From Solimonas soli DSM 21787 (GTDB taxonomy: Bacteria > Pseudomonadota > Gammaproteobacteria > Nevskiales > Nevskiaceae), in assembly GCF_000474945.1 (NCBI RefSeq), contig NZ_AXDW01000010.1:62001-126000 (forward strand): a stretch of DNA of 64,000 nt. Direction: 5' to 3'. Positions 20,555-30,515 of this stretch are shown here, in pieces. Each line of letters begins with the position of its first letter. Positions within the stretch are counted from its first letter, which is position 1. The position numbers were made by a program, and so were the translations under genes. A model generated the notes under the pieces. The model saw nothing but the letters and a program-made list of their open reading frames with translations, was not told the DNA's origin and did not search any database.

Positions 20555-21730
20555 ATGCCGTTGCCTCTGCTTGCCCTCGCCATCGCCGCTTTCGGCATCG
20601 GCACCACTGAATTCGTCATCATGGGTCTGCTGCCCGACGTCGCCCGCGATCTCGCGGTGACGGCGCCGCAGGCCGGCATGCTGGTGTCGGCCTACGCGCT
20701 CGGCGTCACCGCCGGCGCGCCGGTCCTCGCCGCCGTCACCGCGCGCTGGCCGCGGCGGCAGGCGCTGCTCGGGCTGATCGCGCTGTTCACCGTCGGCAAC
20801 GCGATGTGCGCGCTGGCGCCGGGCTACGCGACGCTGCTGGTGGCACGCGTCGTCACCGCTTTCTGCCACGCGGCGTTCTTCGGCATCGGCGCGATCGTCG
20901 CCTCGGCGATCGTGCCGCGCGACAAGCGTGCGCAGGCGGTCGCGCTGATGTTCACCGGCCTGACGCTCGCCAACGTGCTCGGCGTGCCGTTCGGCACCAT
21001 GCTCGGACACGCCTGCGGCTGGCGCACGACCTTCTGGGCCGTGGTGCTGATCGGCCTGGCCGCGCTGTGCACGCTGCACCGCCTCCTGCCGCGCGATCTG
21101 CCGCAGCCGGGCGGCGACATCCTGCGCCAGTTCCGCACGCTGGCCGGCGCGCAGGTGCAGCTCGCCCTGCTGATCAGCACGCTGTCGTCGGTGAGCCTGT
21201 TCGCGGTGTTCACCTACATCGCCTACATCCTGCGCGAGATCACCGGCTTCACGCCGCAGGGCGAAAGCCTGGCGCTGCTGGTGTTCGGCCTCGGCATCAC
21301 GATCGGCGGCCTGATCGGCGGACGGCTGGCCGACTGGAAGCTGATGCCGGCGCTGATCGGCCTGCTGATCGGCGTCGCGCTGGTCCTCGCGCTGTTCGCC
21401 TGGACCAGCAGGTTCGAGATCGCCGCGCTCGTTACGCTGTTCGTCTGGGGCGTGTTCGCGTTCGCCATCGGTCCGTCGGCGCAGCTGCGCGTGATCGATG
21501 CGGCGAAGGGCGCGCCGGGCCTCGCCTCGACGATGAACCAGGGCGCGTTCAATCTCGGCAACGCGACCGGCGCCTGGCTCGGTGGCCTGGTCATCGGCGC
21601 CGGCCTGCCGCTGACCGATCTGCCGTGGGTCGGCGCGGCGGTCGCACTGCTCGGCGTCGGCGTCGTGGTGCTGGCGATGTGGCTGGAGCGCCGCGGCATC
21701 GCGGCGCTGCCGGCGCCCGACGCCCGCTGA
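20555..21730 (+). CDS. MFS efflux transporter, AraJ/DHA1 type
   Basis: A 391-residue, 12-helix major facilitator. It opens LLALAIAAFGIGTTEFVIMG, with VSAYALGVTAGAPVLAA in helix 2 and RVVTAFCHAAFFGIGA in helix 4, all hallmarks of the AraJ/sugar-efflux branch of DHA1. Likely exporter of small metabolites or drugs; the substrate is unknown. It stands alone after the sulfur operon and before the oxidoreductase gene. No regulator is attached. Confidence 0.88.
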   Translation: MPLPLLALAIAAFGIGTTEFVIMGLLPDVARDLAVTAPQAGMLVSAYALGVTAGAPVLAAVTARWPRRQALLGLIALFTVGNAMCALAPGYATLLVARVVTAFCHAAFFGIGAIVASAIVPRDKRAQAVALMFTGLTLANVLGVPFGTMLGHACGWRTTFWAVVLIGLAALCTLHRLLPRDLPQPGGDILRQFRTLAGAQVQLALLISTLSSVSLFAVFTYIAYILREITGFTPQGESLALLVFGLGITIGGLIGGRLADWKLMPALIGLLIGVALVLALFAWTSRFEIAALVTLFVWGVFAFAIGPSAQLRVIDAAKGAPGLASTMNQGAFNLGNATGAWLGGLVIGAGLPLTDLPWVGAAVALLGVGVVVLAMWLERRGIAALPAPDAR

Positions 21731-21833
21731 TCCGCGGCCCGCGCCCGGCGCGCCGGCGTCGGCCGCGGCGCTTGTTCCAGCGCTCTCGGCGCAGCGACTA
21801 CACTGCCCCTTCGACATTCGCAAGGAGGGTGTG

Positions 21834-22808
21834 ATGCGGGCCGTCATCTGCAAGGAACTGGGTCTGCCGGAGGCGCTGGTGGTGGAGGACGTGCCGTCGC
21901 CGCCCTGCGGCGCGTCGGGCGTGCGCATCAAGGTCGCCGGCGCCGACGTCAACTTTCCCGATGTGCTGATCATCCAGGGCAAGTACCAGATGAAGCCGCA
22001 GCCGCCTTTCGTGCCGGGCGCCGGCGTGGCCGGCACGGTGCTCGAGGTCGGCGCGAAGGTGCAGCACCTGAAGCCGGGCGACGCGGTCGCCGCCTTCACC
22101 AACATCGGCGGCTTCGCGGAGGAAGTCGTCGCCGACGCGGCGCTGTGCCTGCCGCTGCCGCCGGGGCTCGATCTCGCCGAGGCGGCGACCTTCCCGCTGG
22201 TCTACGGCACCTCGTATCACGCGCTCAAGCAGCGCGCGCAGCTGAAGCCCGGCGAGACGCTGCTGGTGCTCGGCGCCTCGGGCGGCGTCGGCCTGTCCGC
22301 CGTGCAGCTCGGCAGGAAAATGGGCGCGCGGGTGATCGCCGCGGCGTCGAGCATCGACAAGCTGGCGCTGGCCAAGGCCAACGGTGCCGAGGCCTTGATC
22401 GATTACTCGAAGCAGAGCCTCAAGGACGCGGTCAAGGAACTCACCAAGGGCGCCGGCGCCGACGTGATCTACGATCCGGTCGGCGGCGCGCTCGGCGAGG
22501 AATGCCTGTCGTGCATCGCCTGGAACGGCCGTTATCTGGTCATCGGCTTCGCGTCCGGCCCGATCCCGAATCTGGCCGCCAACCGCCTGCTGCTGAAGGG
22601 CGCGTCGGCGGTCGGCGTGTTCTGGGGCGCGTTCGCGCAGCGCGAGCCGCAGGCCAACGCCGCCAACTTCCGCGAGCTGTTCGCCTGGTACGCGGCCGGC
22701 GAGCTCCGGCCGCATGTATCGAAGCGCTATCCGCTCGCGCAGACCGCGCAGGCCCTGCGCGACATGATGGACCGCAAGGTGACGGGCAAGATCGTCGTCG
22801 TGCCGTAA
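21834..22808 (+). CDS. NADPH:quinone oxidoreductase family protein (zinc-free MDR)
   Basis: A 324-residue medium-chain dehydrogenase/reductase. It has an N-terminal GroES-like domain (ADVNFPDVLIIQGKYQ, then FVPGAGVAGTVLEVG) and a Rossmann domain with LVLGASGGVGLSAVQLG. The structural zinc cysteines are absent, as in quinone oxidoreductases and enoyl reductases. The ribosome-binding site AAGGAGGG (21822-21829) is spaced for the ATG at 21834 rather than the GTG at 21831. It reduces quinones or alpha,beta-unsaturated carbonyls with NADPH. Confidence 0.9.
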   Translation: MRAVICKELGLPEALVVEDVPSPPCGASGVRIKVAGADVNFPDVLIIQGKYQMKPQPPFVPGAGVAGTVLEVGAKVQHLKPGDAVAAFTNIGGFAEEVVADAALCLPLPPGLDLAEAATFPLVYGTSYHALKQRAQLKPGETLLVLGASGGVGLSAVQLGRKMGARVIAAASSIDKLALAKANGAEALIDYSKQSLKDAVKELTKGAGADVIYDPVGGALGEECLSCIAWNGRYLVIGFASGPIPNLAANRLLLKGASAVGVFWGAFAQREPQANAANFRELFAWYAAGELRPHVSKRYPLAQTAQALRDMMDRKVTGKIVVVP

Positions 22809-22910
22809 GCCGGCGCGCGGTGGCGATCGGCCGATACGGGTAAAATGGCGCCCGAACCCTGACACCCCAGACAGGCGTGCGTGGCCCGCGCGGCACGCCG
22901 CCGCCACCGC

Positions 22911-23348
22911 ATGTTCAATCGCATCATCGTCGTCTGCACCGGCAACATCTGCCGCAGCCCCATCGCCGAGGGCCTGCTCAAGGAGCGGCTCAAGGACCGC
23001 AGGGTCGACATCTGCTCGGCCGGCACCGGCGCGCTGGTCGGCTGGCCGGCCGATCCGCTGGCGGTCGAAGTCGCGGCCGATCACGGCCTCGACATCTCGG
23101 CGCATCGTGCGCAGCAGGCGACACTGCCGCTGCTGTCGGCGATGGACCTGGTGCTGACGCTCGACCAGGGCCACAGCGAGTGGATCAACACCCGCTATCC
23201 GCAGCTGCGCGGCCGCGTGCACAAGCTCATGAAGTGGCGCGAGAACGTCGACGTCGCCGATCCGTACCGGCAGCCGAAGGCGGCCTTCGAGCGCGCCTGG
23301 ACCGACATCGACGCCGGCATCGGCGACTGGCTGAAGAAGCTCGGCTGA
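22911..23348 (+). CDS. Low-molecular-weight protein-tyrosine phosphatase
   Basis: A 145-residue phosphatase. The P-loop CTGNICRS begins at the nucleophile Cys9 and includes Arg15, and the general acid is in DPYRQP (Asp117). It most resembles the Wzb/Etp type, yet no tyrosine kinase or polysaccharide genes are next to it. The ATG at 22911 gives the family start; GTG at 22881 would add ten basic residues. A -10-like TAAAAT lies at 22841. Confidence 0.92.
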   Translation: MFNRIIVVCTGNICRSPIAEGLLKERLKDRRVDICSAGTGALVGWPADPLAVEVAADHGLDISAHRAQQATLPLLSAMDLVLTLDQGHSEWINTRYPQLRGRVHKLMKWRENVDVADPYRQPKAAFERAWTDIDAGIGDWLKKLG

Positions 23349-23401
23349 GCGCCCGTCGCGGGCCGATGGCGCTGTCATAAAAGCCTGCGCCGGCCGTCGT
23401 T

Positions 23402-23407
23402 TATACT
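23402..23407 (+). promoter_or_regulatory. -10-like element of miaB
   Basis: TATACT lies 42 bases before the miaB ATG in a locally AT-richer stretch. No good -35 hexamer is seen at the right distance, so this is tentative. Confidence 0.35.
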
Positions 23408-23448
23408 GTGCGGCCCTGATTGCGCCGGCCGCCCGCGGCCGCATTTCG

Positions 23449-24828
23449 ATGTCCGACGCCGCACCCTCCGCTCCGCCGTCTCAGGCTCCGCGCAAGCTGT
23501 TCCTGATCTCCTGGGGCTGCCAGATGAACGACTACGACTCGGCGAAGATGGCCGACGTCCTGGCCGCGTCGCACGGCTATGCGCGCACCGACAAGCCCGA
23601 GGAAGCCGATCTGCTGCTTCTCAATACCTGTTCGGTGCGCGAGAAGGCGCAGGAGAAGGTGTTCTCCGAGCTCGGTCGCTGGCGCGAATGGAAGCAGGCC
23701 GTGCCCGGCCGCGTGATCGGGGTCGGCGGCTGCGTGGCCTCGCAGGAAGGCGAGGCGCTGGCCGCACGCGCGCCGCTGGTCGACATGGTGTTCGGCCCGC
23801 AGACCCTGCATCGCCTGCCGCAGATGCTCGATGCGACGCGCGCCTCGCACAAGCCGACGGTCGACGTCAGCTTCCCGGAGATCGAGAAGTTCGATTCGCT
23901 GCCGGAGCCGGTGGCCTCCGGCCCGACGGCGTTCGTGTCGATCATGGAAGGCTGCTCGAAGTTCTGCACCTTCTGCGTGGTGCCGTACACGCGCGGCGCC
24001 GAGGTTTCGCGGCCGCTCGACGACGTGCTGCTCGAATGCGCGCAGCTGGTCGAGCAGGGCGTCAAGGAAATCACCCTGCTCGGACAGAACGTCAACGCCT
24101 ATCGCGGCAAGATGGGCGGCACCAGCGAGCTTTGCGACCTGGCGCTGCTGATCGACTACCTCGCGCCGCTGCCGGGGCTGGAGCGCATCCGCTACACCAC
24201 CTCGCATCCGGCCGAATTCACCGACGCGCTGATCGACGCCTTCGCCGAGCAGCCCAAGCTCGCCTCCTATCTGCATCTGCCGGTGCAGTCGGGCTCCGAC
24301 CGCATCCTCGGCATGATGAAGCGCGGCTACACGCGCGCGCAGTTCCTCGCCAAGATGCGCCGCGTGCGCGAAGCGCGCCCGGACATCTCGCTGTCGAGCG
24401 ATTTCATCGTCGGCTTTCCGACCGAATCCGACGACGATTTCATGCGGACCATGGACCTGATCGCCGAAGCGCGCTTCGACGCGGCGTTTTCCTTCGTCTA
24501 CAGCCCGCGGCCCGGCACGCCGGCGGCGAACCTGCGCGACACCGTCGCCGCCGGGATCAAGGACCAGCGCCTGCTGATCCTGCAGAACCGCATTCGCCAG
24601 TTCGACGACGAATTCCGCCGCGCCCTGGTCGGCACCACGCAGCGCGTCCTCGTCGAGCGGCCGTCGCGGCGCGGCGAGGGGCGCATGGCCGGGCGCACCT
24701 CGACCAACCGCATGGTGAACTTCGAAGGCTCGCCGTCGCTGGTCGGGCAGATGGTCGATGTCGTCATCACCGAAGCGGCGACGAACTCCCTGCGCGGGCG
24801 GCTGGCGGGCGCTGCGGTGACGGCGTGA
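23449..24828 (+). CDS. miaB: tRNA-2-methylthio-N6-dimethylallyladenosine synthase
   Basis: A 459-residue radical-SAM methylthiotransferase acting on i6A37 of tRNAs that read UNN codons. The N-terminal domain has the three cysteines of the auxiliary cluster (SWGCQMND Cys24, NTCSVRE, GGCVASQ), then the radical-SAM motif CSKFCTFC, and a C-terminal TRAM domain. Complete and typical. It begins the miaB-ybeZ-ybeY-corC group, here interrupted by a dehydratase gene that overlaps its stop. Confidence 0.98.
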   Translation: MSDAAPSAPPSQAPRKLFLISWGCQMNDYDSAKMADVLAASHGYARTDKPEEADLLLLNTCSVREKAQEKVFSELGRWREWKQAVPGRVIGVGGCVASQEGEALAARAPLVDMVFGPQTLHRLPQMLDATRASHKPTVDVSFPEIEKFDSLPEPVASGPTAFVSIMEGCSKFCTFCVVPYTRGAEVSRPLDDVLLECAQLVEQGVKEITLLGQNVNAYRGKMGGTSELCDLALLIDYLAPLPGLERIRYTTSHPAEFTDALIDAFAEQPKLASYLHLPVQSGSDRILGMMKRGYTRAQFLAKMRRVREARPDISLSSDFIVGFPTESDDDFMRTMDLIAEARFDAAFSFVYSPRPGTPAANLRDTVAAGIKDQRLLILQNRIRQFDDEFRRALVGTTQRVLVERPSRRGEGRMAGRTSTNRMVNFEGSPSLVGQMVDVVITEAATNSLRGRLAGAAVTA

Positions 24829-25826
24829 CCGCGCTCGCCGCCGTTGCGCCCGCCCGACTGCCGACGCGACCGACCCTGGCCGTGTTGCGCGCGGCGGCGG
24901 ACATCGTGCATCGCCACATGGCGCCGACCGCGCAGCGCGCCTGGCCGCAGCTGTCCGCCGCGCTTGGTGCCGAGGTCTGGGTCAAGCACGAAAACCAGAC
25001 GCCGCTCGGCGCCTTCAAGGTGCGCGGCGGCCTGGTCTATTTCGAGCGCCTGCTGCGGCGCGAGCCGCAGCTCGCCGGCGTGATCGGCGCGACGCGCGGC
25101 AATCACGGCCAGTCGGTCGCCTACGCCGCCGGCCGCGCCGGCCTGCCTTGCGTCATCGTCGTGCCGCACGGCAACAGCCGCGAGAAGAACGCGGCGATGC
25201 GCGCGCTGGGCGCCGAGCTGATCGAGCACGGCGAGGACTTCCAGGAAGCCCGCGAGCACGCCGGCGCTCTGGCGCAGGAACGGCGGCTGCACCTGGTGCC
25301 GTCGTTCCACGACGATCTGGTGCTCGGTGTCGCCAGCTATGCGCTCGAACTGTTCGACGCGACCGGCACGCTGGACCGCGTCTACGTGCCGATCGGCCTC
25401 GGCTCCGGCATCTGCGGCGTGATCGCCGTGCGCGACGCGCTCGGCCTGTCGAGCGAGATCGTCGGCGTCGTCGCCAGCGGCGCGCCGGCCTATGCGCGCT
25501 CGCTGGCCGCCGGCCGCTGCGTGCCGCACGCGGTGACGACGGTGCTGGCCGACGGCATGGCCTGCCGCGTGCCGGAGCCGGCGGCGTTCGACATCATTCG
25601 CGCCGGCGCGAGCCGCATCGTCGAAGTCGGCGATGACGAGATCGCCGCGGCGATGCGCCTCGCCTTCGAAACCACGCATACCGTCGTCGAAGGCGCCGGC
25701 GCCGCGGCGCTGGCCGCCGCCTGGCGAGAGCGCGAAGTTCTTGCCGGCCGCCGCATCGGCCTCATCTTCAGCGGCGGCAACATCGATCGCGCGCTGTACG
25801 CGGCGGTGCTTGCGGAGACGCCATGA
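24825..25826 (+). CDS. Threonine/serine dehydratase-like PLP enzyme
   Basis: A 333-residue fold-type II PLP protein. The Schiff-base lysine is Lys65 in GAFKVRGG, the asparagine loop reads [13 protein letters not shown], and the phosphate-binding loop is GLGSGICG. It resembles biodegradative threonine dehydratase and related ammonia-lyases; there is no C-terminal ACT domain, so it should not be isoleucine-inhibited. GTG at 24825 overlaps the miaB stop and its stop overlaps the ybeZ start, making it fully embedded in the tRNA/ribosome maintenance operon. Substrate specificity (threonine, serine or hydroxyaspartate) is not settled. Confidence 0.86.
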   Translation: MTALAAVAPARLPTRPTLAVLRAAADIVHRHMAPTAQRAWPQLSAALGAEVWVKHENQTPLGAFKVRGGLVYFERLLRREPQLAGVIGATRGNHGQSVAYAAGRAGLPCVIVVPHGNSREKNAAMRALGAELIEHGEDFQEAREHAGALAQERRLHLVPSFHDDLVLGVASYALELFDATGTLDRVYVPIGLGSGICGVIAVRDALGLSSEIVGVVASGAPAYARSLAAGRCVPHAVTTVLADGMACRVPEPAAFDIIRAGASRIVEVGDDEIAAAMRLAFETTHTVVEGAGAAALAAAWREREVLAGRRIGLIFSGGNIDRALYAAVLAETP

Positions 25827-26851
25827 ACAAAGCAGCCACCAAGACGCCGGCGACGGTCAAGCTCGATCTGATCTTCGAGCCGGACGACGCGCAGCGCCTC
25901 GCCAATCTCTGCGGTCCGTTCGATGCGCACCTGCGCCAGATCGAGCTGCGTCTCGGCATCGAGATCCGCAACCGCGGCAACCGCTTCCAGCTGCTCGGCG
26001 CGAAGGCCGACGCCGCGCGTGGCGAAGCCGTGCTGCAGCAGCTGTTCAATCTCAGCAACGACGACACGGTGACGACCGAGAACGTGCACCTGGCGCTCGC
26101 CGAAGCGATCGGCGACGGCACCGTCGCGGCCGAGGACGACGAGGCGCCGGCGTCCTCGCGCGACGAGGTGGTGATCCGCGGCAAGCGCGGCGTGATCCGC
26201 GGCCGCGGCACGCAGCAGAAGCAGTACCTGAAGAACATCGCCACGCACGATCTGAATTTCGGCATCGGCCCGGCCGGCACCGGCAAGACCTATCTGGCGG
26301 TGGCGTCCGCCGTGCAGGCGCTGGAGCGCGATCGCGTGCGCCGCATCGTGCTCGTGCGGCCGGCGGTCGAAGCCGGCGAGAAGCTCGGCTTTTTGCCCGG
26401 CGACATGGCCGAGAAGATCAATCCCTACCTGCGGCCGCTGTACGACGCCCTGTACGAAATGCTCGGCTTCGAGCGCGTGGCGCGGCTCACCGAGAAGAAC
26501 GTCATCGAAGTCGCGCCGCTCGCCTTCATGCGCGGCCGCACGCTCAACGAATCCTTCGTGATCCTCGACGAGGCGCAGAACACCACCGTCGAGCAGATGA
26601 AGATGTTCCTGACGCGCATCGGCTTCGGCTCGGTGGCGGTCGTCACCGGCGACATGACGCAGACCGATCTGCCGAAGCACATGACTTCCGGCCTCAAGCA
26701 GGCGCTGAGCGTGCTCGAAGGCGTGCCCGGCATCAGCTTCACGCACTTCCGCAAGGAGGACGTGGTGCGTCATCCGCTCGTGCAGGCGATCGTGCATGCC
26801 TACGAGCAGCACGAGCGCGGCGCCTCGGCGCGCGAAGGCAGGGACGCTTGA
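25823..26851 (+). CDS. ybeZ: PhoH-like NTPase YbeZ
   Basis: A 342-residue protein with an N-terminal KH-like region ([19 protein letters not shown]) and a PhoH NTPase domain: Walker A GPAGTGKT (residues 149-156), Walker [10 protein letters not shown], and the [10 protein letters not shown] segment. YbeZ works with the endoribonuclease YbeY in rRNA maturation and stress response. It overlaps the dehydratase stop by ATGA; a 90-base gap with a palindromic repeat separates it from ybeY. Confidence 0.95.
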   Translation: MNKAATKTPATVKLDLIFEPDDAQRLANLCGPFDAHLRQIELRLGIEIRNRGNRFQLLGAKADAARGEAVLQQLFNLSNDDTVTTENVHLALAEAIGDGTVAAEDDEAPASSRDEVVIRGKRGVIRGRGTQQKQYLKNIATHDLNFGIGPAGTGKTYLAVASAVQALERDRVRRIVLVRPAVEAGEKLGFLPGDMAEKINPYLRPLYDALYEMLGFERVARLTEKNVIEVAPLAFMRGRTLNESFVILDEAQNTTVEQMKMFLTRIGFGSVAVVTGDMTQTDLPKHMTSGLKQALSVLEGVPGISFTHFRKEDVVRHPLVQAIVHAYEQHERGASAREGRDA

Positions 26852-26861
26852 CCGCGCCCTC

Positions 26862-26926
26862 TCCCCACCGTCCGCTCCGCGGACGGTCCCCCCCTCTCCC
26901 GCTGCGCGAGCGAGGGGCGGTGGCCG
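26862..26926. repeat. Two-hairpin palindromic repeat, intergenic copy
   Basis: A perfect hairpin CCGTCCGC-TCC-GCGGACGG (26868-26886) is followed by CGGTCCCCCCCTCTCCCGC (26884-26902) and a GCGAGCGAGGGG arm. The 19-base core is identical to one inside the nitrilase gene at 36991-37009, showing that the element is mobile or dispersed. It fills the gap between ybeZ and ybeY. Confidence 0.8.
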
Positions 26927-26941
26927 GCCTGCGGCCGCAAC

Positions 26942-27391
26942 ATGGCTAAGGAGATCGCCATCCAGTACGGCGTCGCTTCGAAGCGCGGCATTCCGTCGGC
27001 CGAGGGCCTGCGCGCCTTCGCGCGCGCCGCGCTGCCGAAGCGCCACGGCGAGCTGACGATCCGCATCGTCGACGAGGCCGAGAGCCGGGCCTTCAACCGC
27101 GACTATCGCGGCAAGGACAAGCCGACCAACGTGCTGTCCTTCGGCGGCGACGCGGAGCCGGCGTCGAAGAAGATCCTCGGCGATCTCGTCATCTGCGCGC
27201 CGGTCGTCGCCCGCGAGGCGATCGAGCAGGGCAAGACTTCGCGTGCGCACTGGGCGCACATGGTCGTGCATGGCTGCCTGCACCTGCAGGGTTATGATCA
27301 CGAAGTCGAGGCCGACGCCGAGCGCATGGAGGCCCGCGAAATCCGTATTCTGAAGAGCCTGGGATTCCCGGACCCTTACGGGGACGGTTAG
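26942..27391 (+). CDS. ybeY: Endoribonuclease YbeY
   Basis: A 149-residue zinc-dependent RNase needed for 16S rRNA 3'-end maturation and late-stage 70S quality control. The metal site [11 protein letters not shown] supplies His110, His114 and His120, and TNVLSF is the other family signature. Complete length. Followed by corC after three bases. Confidence 0.96.
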   Translation: MAKEIAIQYGVASKRGIPSAEGLRAFARAALPKRHGELTIRIVDEAESRAFNRDYRGKDKPTNVLSFGGDAEPASKKILGDLVICAPVVAREAIEQGKTSRAHWAHMVVHGCLHLQGYDHEVEADAERMEAREIRILKSLGFPDPYGDG

Positions 27392-27394
27392 TGC

Positions 27395-28246
27395 ATGAAC
27401 GACGACGAAGACGACAGTAGCAGGGAAGAACACCATACGAGCTGGTGGCGCCGCGTCACGCAGCGCCTCGCCGGCGGCCCGCGCACGCGCGAGGATCTGC
27501 TGGAGCTGCTGCGCGATGCGCGCGAAGCGGAGCTGATCGACAACGACGCGATGTCGATGTTCGAAGGCATCGTGCAGACCACCGAGATGCACGTGCGCGA
27601 CGTCATGGTGCCGCGCGCGCAGATGGTCATCATCGAAGCCGAGTGGACGCTCGACAAGATCTTCGAGGTGGTCATCGAATCCGGTCACTCGCGCTTTCCG
27701 GTGATCGGCGATTCCAAGGACGAGGTCATCGGCATCCTGCTCGCCAAGGACCTGCTCAAGTTCAGCTCGAACCTGCCGGCGCCCGGTACCTTCGATCTCG
27801 CGCGCCTGCTGCGGCCGGCGACCTTCGTGCCGGAATCCAAGCGGCTCAACGTCCTGCTCAAGGAGTTCCGCCGCAGCCGCAACCACATGGCGCTGGTGGT
27901 CGACGAATACGGCGGCATCGCCGGGCTCATCACCATCGAGGACGTGCTCGAACAGATCGTCGGCGAGATCGACGACGAGTACGACGAGGCCGAGGGCGCG
28001 CGCATCCTCAAGCAGGACGAGCGCCGTTATCTGGTCAGCGCGCTGGCGACCATCGCCGAGTTCAACGCCTACTTCGGCACCGCGCTGCCGACCGACGAGT
28101 TCGACACCATCGGCGGCTACGTGCTGCAGCAGTTCGGCCACATGCCGAAGCGCGGCGAGAGCGTGCGCATCGACCGCTACAGCTTCAACGTCCAGCGCGC
28201 CGACACGCGCCGCGTGCATCAGTTCCTGGTGACGGTGTCGGCGTGA
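27395..28246 (+). CDS. corC: CorC/YbeX-type CBS-domain protein
   Basis: A 283-residue cytosolic protein with two CBS domains (about residues 65-190, including VRDVMVPRAQMVII and NHMALVVDEYGGIAGLITIE) and a C-terminal CorC_HlyC domain (about 200-282). It lacks the DUF21 membrane domain, as is normal for YbeX. It has been linked to magnesium/cobalt efflux and to ribosome metabolism together with YbeY and YbeZ. It follows ybeY closely and precedes a DUF4105 gene rather than lnt. Confidence 0.93.
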   Translation: MNDDEDDSSREEHHTSWWRRVTQRLAGGPRTREDLLELLRDAREAELIDNDAMSMFEGIVQTTEMHVRDVMVPRAQMVIIEAEWTLDKIFEVVIESGHSRFPVIGDSKDEVIGILLAKDLLKFSSNLPAPGTFDLARLLRPATFVPESKRLNVLLKEFRRSRNHMALVVDEYGGIAGLITIEDVLEQIVGEIDDEYDEAEGARILKQDERRYLVSALATIAEFNAYFGTALPTDEFDTIGGYVLQQFGHMPKRGESVRIDRYSFNVQRADTRRVHQFLVTVSA

Positions 28247-28253
28247 CCTAGAA

Positions 28254-28285
28254 CCTGCGTTCCCCTTCCCGAAGGAGGGGAATCG
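28254..28285. repeat. Short inverted repeat after corC
   Basis: TTCCCCTTCC and GGAGGGGAA face each other around a short CGAA loop in the gap between corC and the DUF4105 gene. It resembles the other small palindromes between genes in this window and could also act as a weak transcription barrier. Confidence 0.45.
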
Positions 28286-28311
28286 ATCAACGTGCTTCGG
28301 GGAATCGACGT

Positions 28312-29544
28312 ATGCATCCGTTCATGCGCCGCTGCTTCGCGCTGCTCTGCCTGGCCTTCGTCGCGCCGCTGCATGCCCAGGTTCCGCTCGCCCCGGCCGC
28401 CGCCGAGCCGCCGGCGCCCGAGATCGCCCTGATCAGCTTCGGCCCCGGCGAGATCTACTGGGAGCGCTTCGGCCACAACGCGATCCTGGTGCGCGAGCCG
28501 GGCAGCGCGCGGGGCCTGCTCTACAACTACGGCATGTTCGATTTCGGGCAGAAGAATTTCTTCCTGAACTTCGCGCGCGGCCGCATGCAGTACCGGCTCG
28601 CCGTGCAGCACTTCCCCGGCGCGCTGGCGCAATATGCCGACGAGCAGCGCTGGGTGTATTTCCAGGAACTCGACCTGCCGGAGGACGCGCGCCGCGAACT
28701 CGCCGCCTTTCTCGCCTGGAACGCCCTGCCGGAAAACGCCGAATACCGCTACGACTACTTCGTCGCCAACTGCTCGACGCGCGTGCGCGACGCGCTCGAT
28801 CGCGCGACGGGCGGCGTCCTGAAGAAGCAGTCGGCGGGCGTGCCGACGCCGCGCAGCTATCGCTACGAGGCGACGCGGCTGATCGGCCCCGATCTGATCC
28901 TCGCGCTCGGCATGGATCTCGGCATGGGACCGGCGGCGGACGCGCCGATCGATCTCTGGCAGCAGAGCTTCGTGCCGATGGTGCTCAAGGACGTGGTCGC
29001 GCGCACGCGACTGGCGGGCGCCGACGGCAGCACGCATGCGCTGGTCAAGCGCGAAGGCTGGCTGCTGCAGAGCGAGGCCTGGCCGGAGCCCGCCGCGCCG
29101 CCGCGCGCGCTGCTGCCTTTGCTGGCGATCGGCGTGTTCTTCGCCGCCGTGCTCCTGCTGCTCGACCGCGCGCGCCGCTTCCGCGCCGCGCGCTGGACCT
29201 TCGCCTTTCTCGCCTTCTCCAGCGCCCTGAAGATCACGCTCGGCGGCCTCGTCCTGCTCGCCGGCTGGACGCTGACCGAGCACTGGATCATGTGGGCCAA
29301 CCGCAACCTGCTGCTGCTCGACCCGCTCATGCTCCTGCTGCTGCCGATGTGGATCATGTCGGCGCGCGCCGACTGGCAGCCGAGGCGCTGGCAGCGCGTG
29401 CTGACGATCGCCATCGCGATCGGCGCGACGCTGACCGTGCCCTTGCTGCTGTTGCCGGGCGCGCAGCAGAACCTGCAATGGATCGCGCTGTGGCTGCCGG
29501 TGCATCTGGCCTTGGCGTGGGCGGTACGAGGAAAAACGCCGTGA
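28312..29544 (+). CDS. DUF4105 / Lnb-like membrane protein
   Basis: A 410-residue protein. A signal peptide (residues 1-22, ending LHA) leads to a periplasmic domain with the conserved ERFGHNAIL (His55) and YFVANCSTRVRD (Cys154) that define DUF4105; five hydrophobic helices follow from about residue 265 to the end. The His/Cys pair fits a papain-like fold. Proteins of this architecture have been described as Lnb, an alternative lipoprotein N-acyltransferase to Lnt; I name this from memory of the family. Its position after ybeZ-ybeY-corC is where lnt stands in E. coli, which supports the idea. Direct proof is lacking. Confidence 0.83.
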   Translation: MHPFMRRCFALLCLAFVAPLHAQVPLAPAAAEPPAPEIALISFGPGEIYWERFGHNAILVREPGSARGLLYNYGMFDFGQKNFFLNFARGRMQYRLAVQHFPGALAQYADEQRWVYFQELDLPEDARRELAAFLAWNALPENAEYRYDYFVANCSTRVRDALDRATGGVLKKQSAGVPTPRSYRYEATRLIGPDLILALGMDLGMGPAADAPIDLWQQSFVPMVLKDVVARTRLAGADGSTHALVKREGWLLQSEAWPEPAAPPRALLPLLAIGVFFAAVLLLLDRARRFRAARWTFAFLAFSSALKITLGGLVLLAGWTLTEHWIMWANRNLLLLDPLMLLLLPMWIMSARADWQPRRWQRVLTIAIAIGATLTVPLLLLPGAQQNLQWIALWLPVHLALAWAVRGKTP

Positions 29545-29597
29545 GCGAAGGGTGGGGCGTCTCGAGTGAGGCTTGTTGGAGGCTAGAGGCGCGGCGC

Positions 29598-30359
29598 TCA
29601 GTCCCGATACGACGCATCGATCCGGTCCAGCCTGCGCAACAAGCCCGGCCACGCCAGCTGTCCGCCCAGTCCCTTCGTCACCGCGCTCGCCGCGGCCTGC
29701 ACGCCGGCGACGATCTGCGGGTGCACGGGAATCAGCTCGCCGCCGCCGGCCCGGGCGCGGACCTGGATCGTGCAGGCGGCTTCGAAGACGTACATGAACA
29801 GGAACGCGTCGGCCGGCGTGGCGCCGACGGTGAGCAGGCCGTGGTTGCGCAGCATGAGGAAGTTCTTGTCGCCGAAGTCGGCGACGAGGCGCGGCTTCTC
29901 CTCGTCGCGCAGGGCGATGCCTTCGTAGTCGTGGTAGGCGAGGGAAGCGAGCACGATCGTCGCCTGCTGCGAGATCGGCAGCACGCCCTGTTTCTGCGCG
30001 GAGACGGCGACGCCGTTCAGTGAATGCGTGTGCATCACGCAGTGCGCATCGGGACGCGCGGCGTGGATGGCGCTGTGAATGGTGAAGCCGGCGGGATTCA
30101 CGGCGTGCGGCGAGTCCATGACCTTGTTGCCGGCCAGGTCGATCTTCACCAAGCTCGACGCGGTGATCTCGTCGAACAGCCAGCCGTAGGGATTGATCAG
30201 GAAGCGGCCGTCCTCGCCGGGCACGCGCGCCGAGATGTGCGTGAAGACCAGATCGTCCCAGCCGAACAGGGCGACCAGCCGGTAGGCGGCGGCGAGATCG
30301 ACGCGCGCCTGCCATTCGGCGGCGGAGACTTGGTCGCGCAGGGAAGCGGAGGGGGTCAT
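29598..30359 (-). CDS. Class II aldolase/adducin-family protein
   Basis: A 253-residue protein of the class II aldolase fold. It begins TPSASLRDQVSAAEW, has FGWDDLVFTHISARVPG and INPYGWLFDEIT, then the zinc ligands HTHS and later RNHGLLTVG. The family includes fuculose-phosphate aldolase and many uncharacterised members; this subtype (often annotated as class II aldolase/adducin) has no assigned substrate. Transcribed against its neighbours and single. Confidence 0.88.
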   Translation of the reverse strand: MTPSASLRDQVSAAEWQARVDLAAAYRLVALFGWDDLVFTHISARVPGEDGRFLINPYGWLFDEITASSLVKIDLAGNKVMDSPHAVNPAGFTIHSAIHAARPDAHCVMHTHSLNGVAVSAQKQGVLPISQQATIVLASLAYHDYEGIALRDEEKPRLVADFGDKNFLMLRNHGLLTVGATPADAFLFMYVFEAACTIQVRARAGGGELIPVHPQIVAGVQAAASAVTKGLGGQLAWPGLLRRLDRIDASYRD

Positions 30360-30515
30360 GGCGTCGCTCCTCGTTCTTCTTCGACCGGCGGACAGTAGCG
30401 CAAGCCCGGCCCGCCGTCGCGCCGCCCGGAGGTCTTTCGTGGCGGCCGGCTTCGCATGTTGCGCTGCGGTTCGGCTACGCTGCGGGCATCCCGCACCCCG
30501 ATGGAGTCCTGCGCC

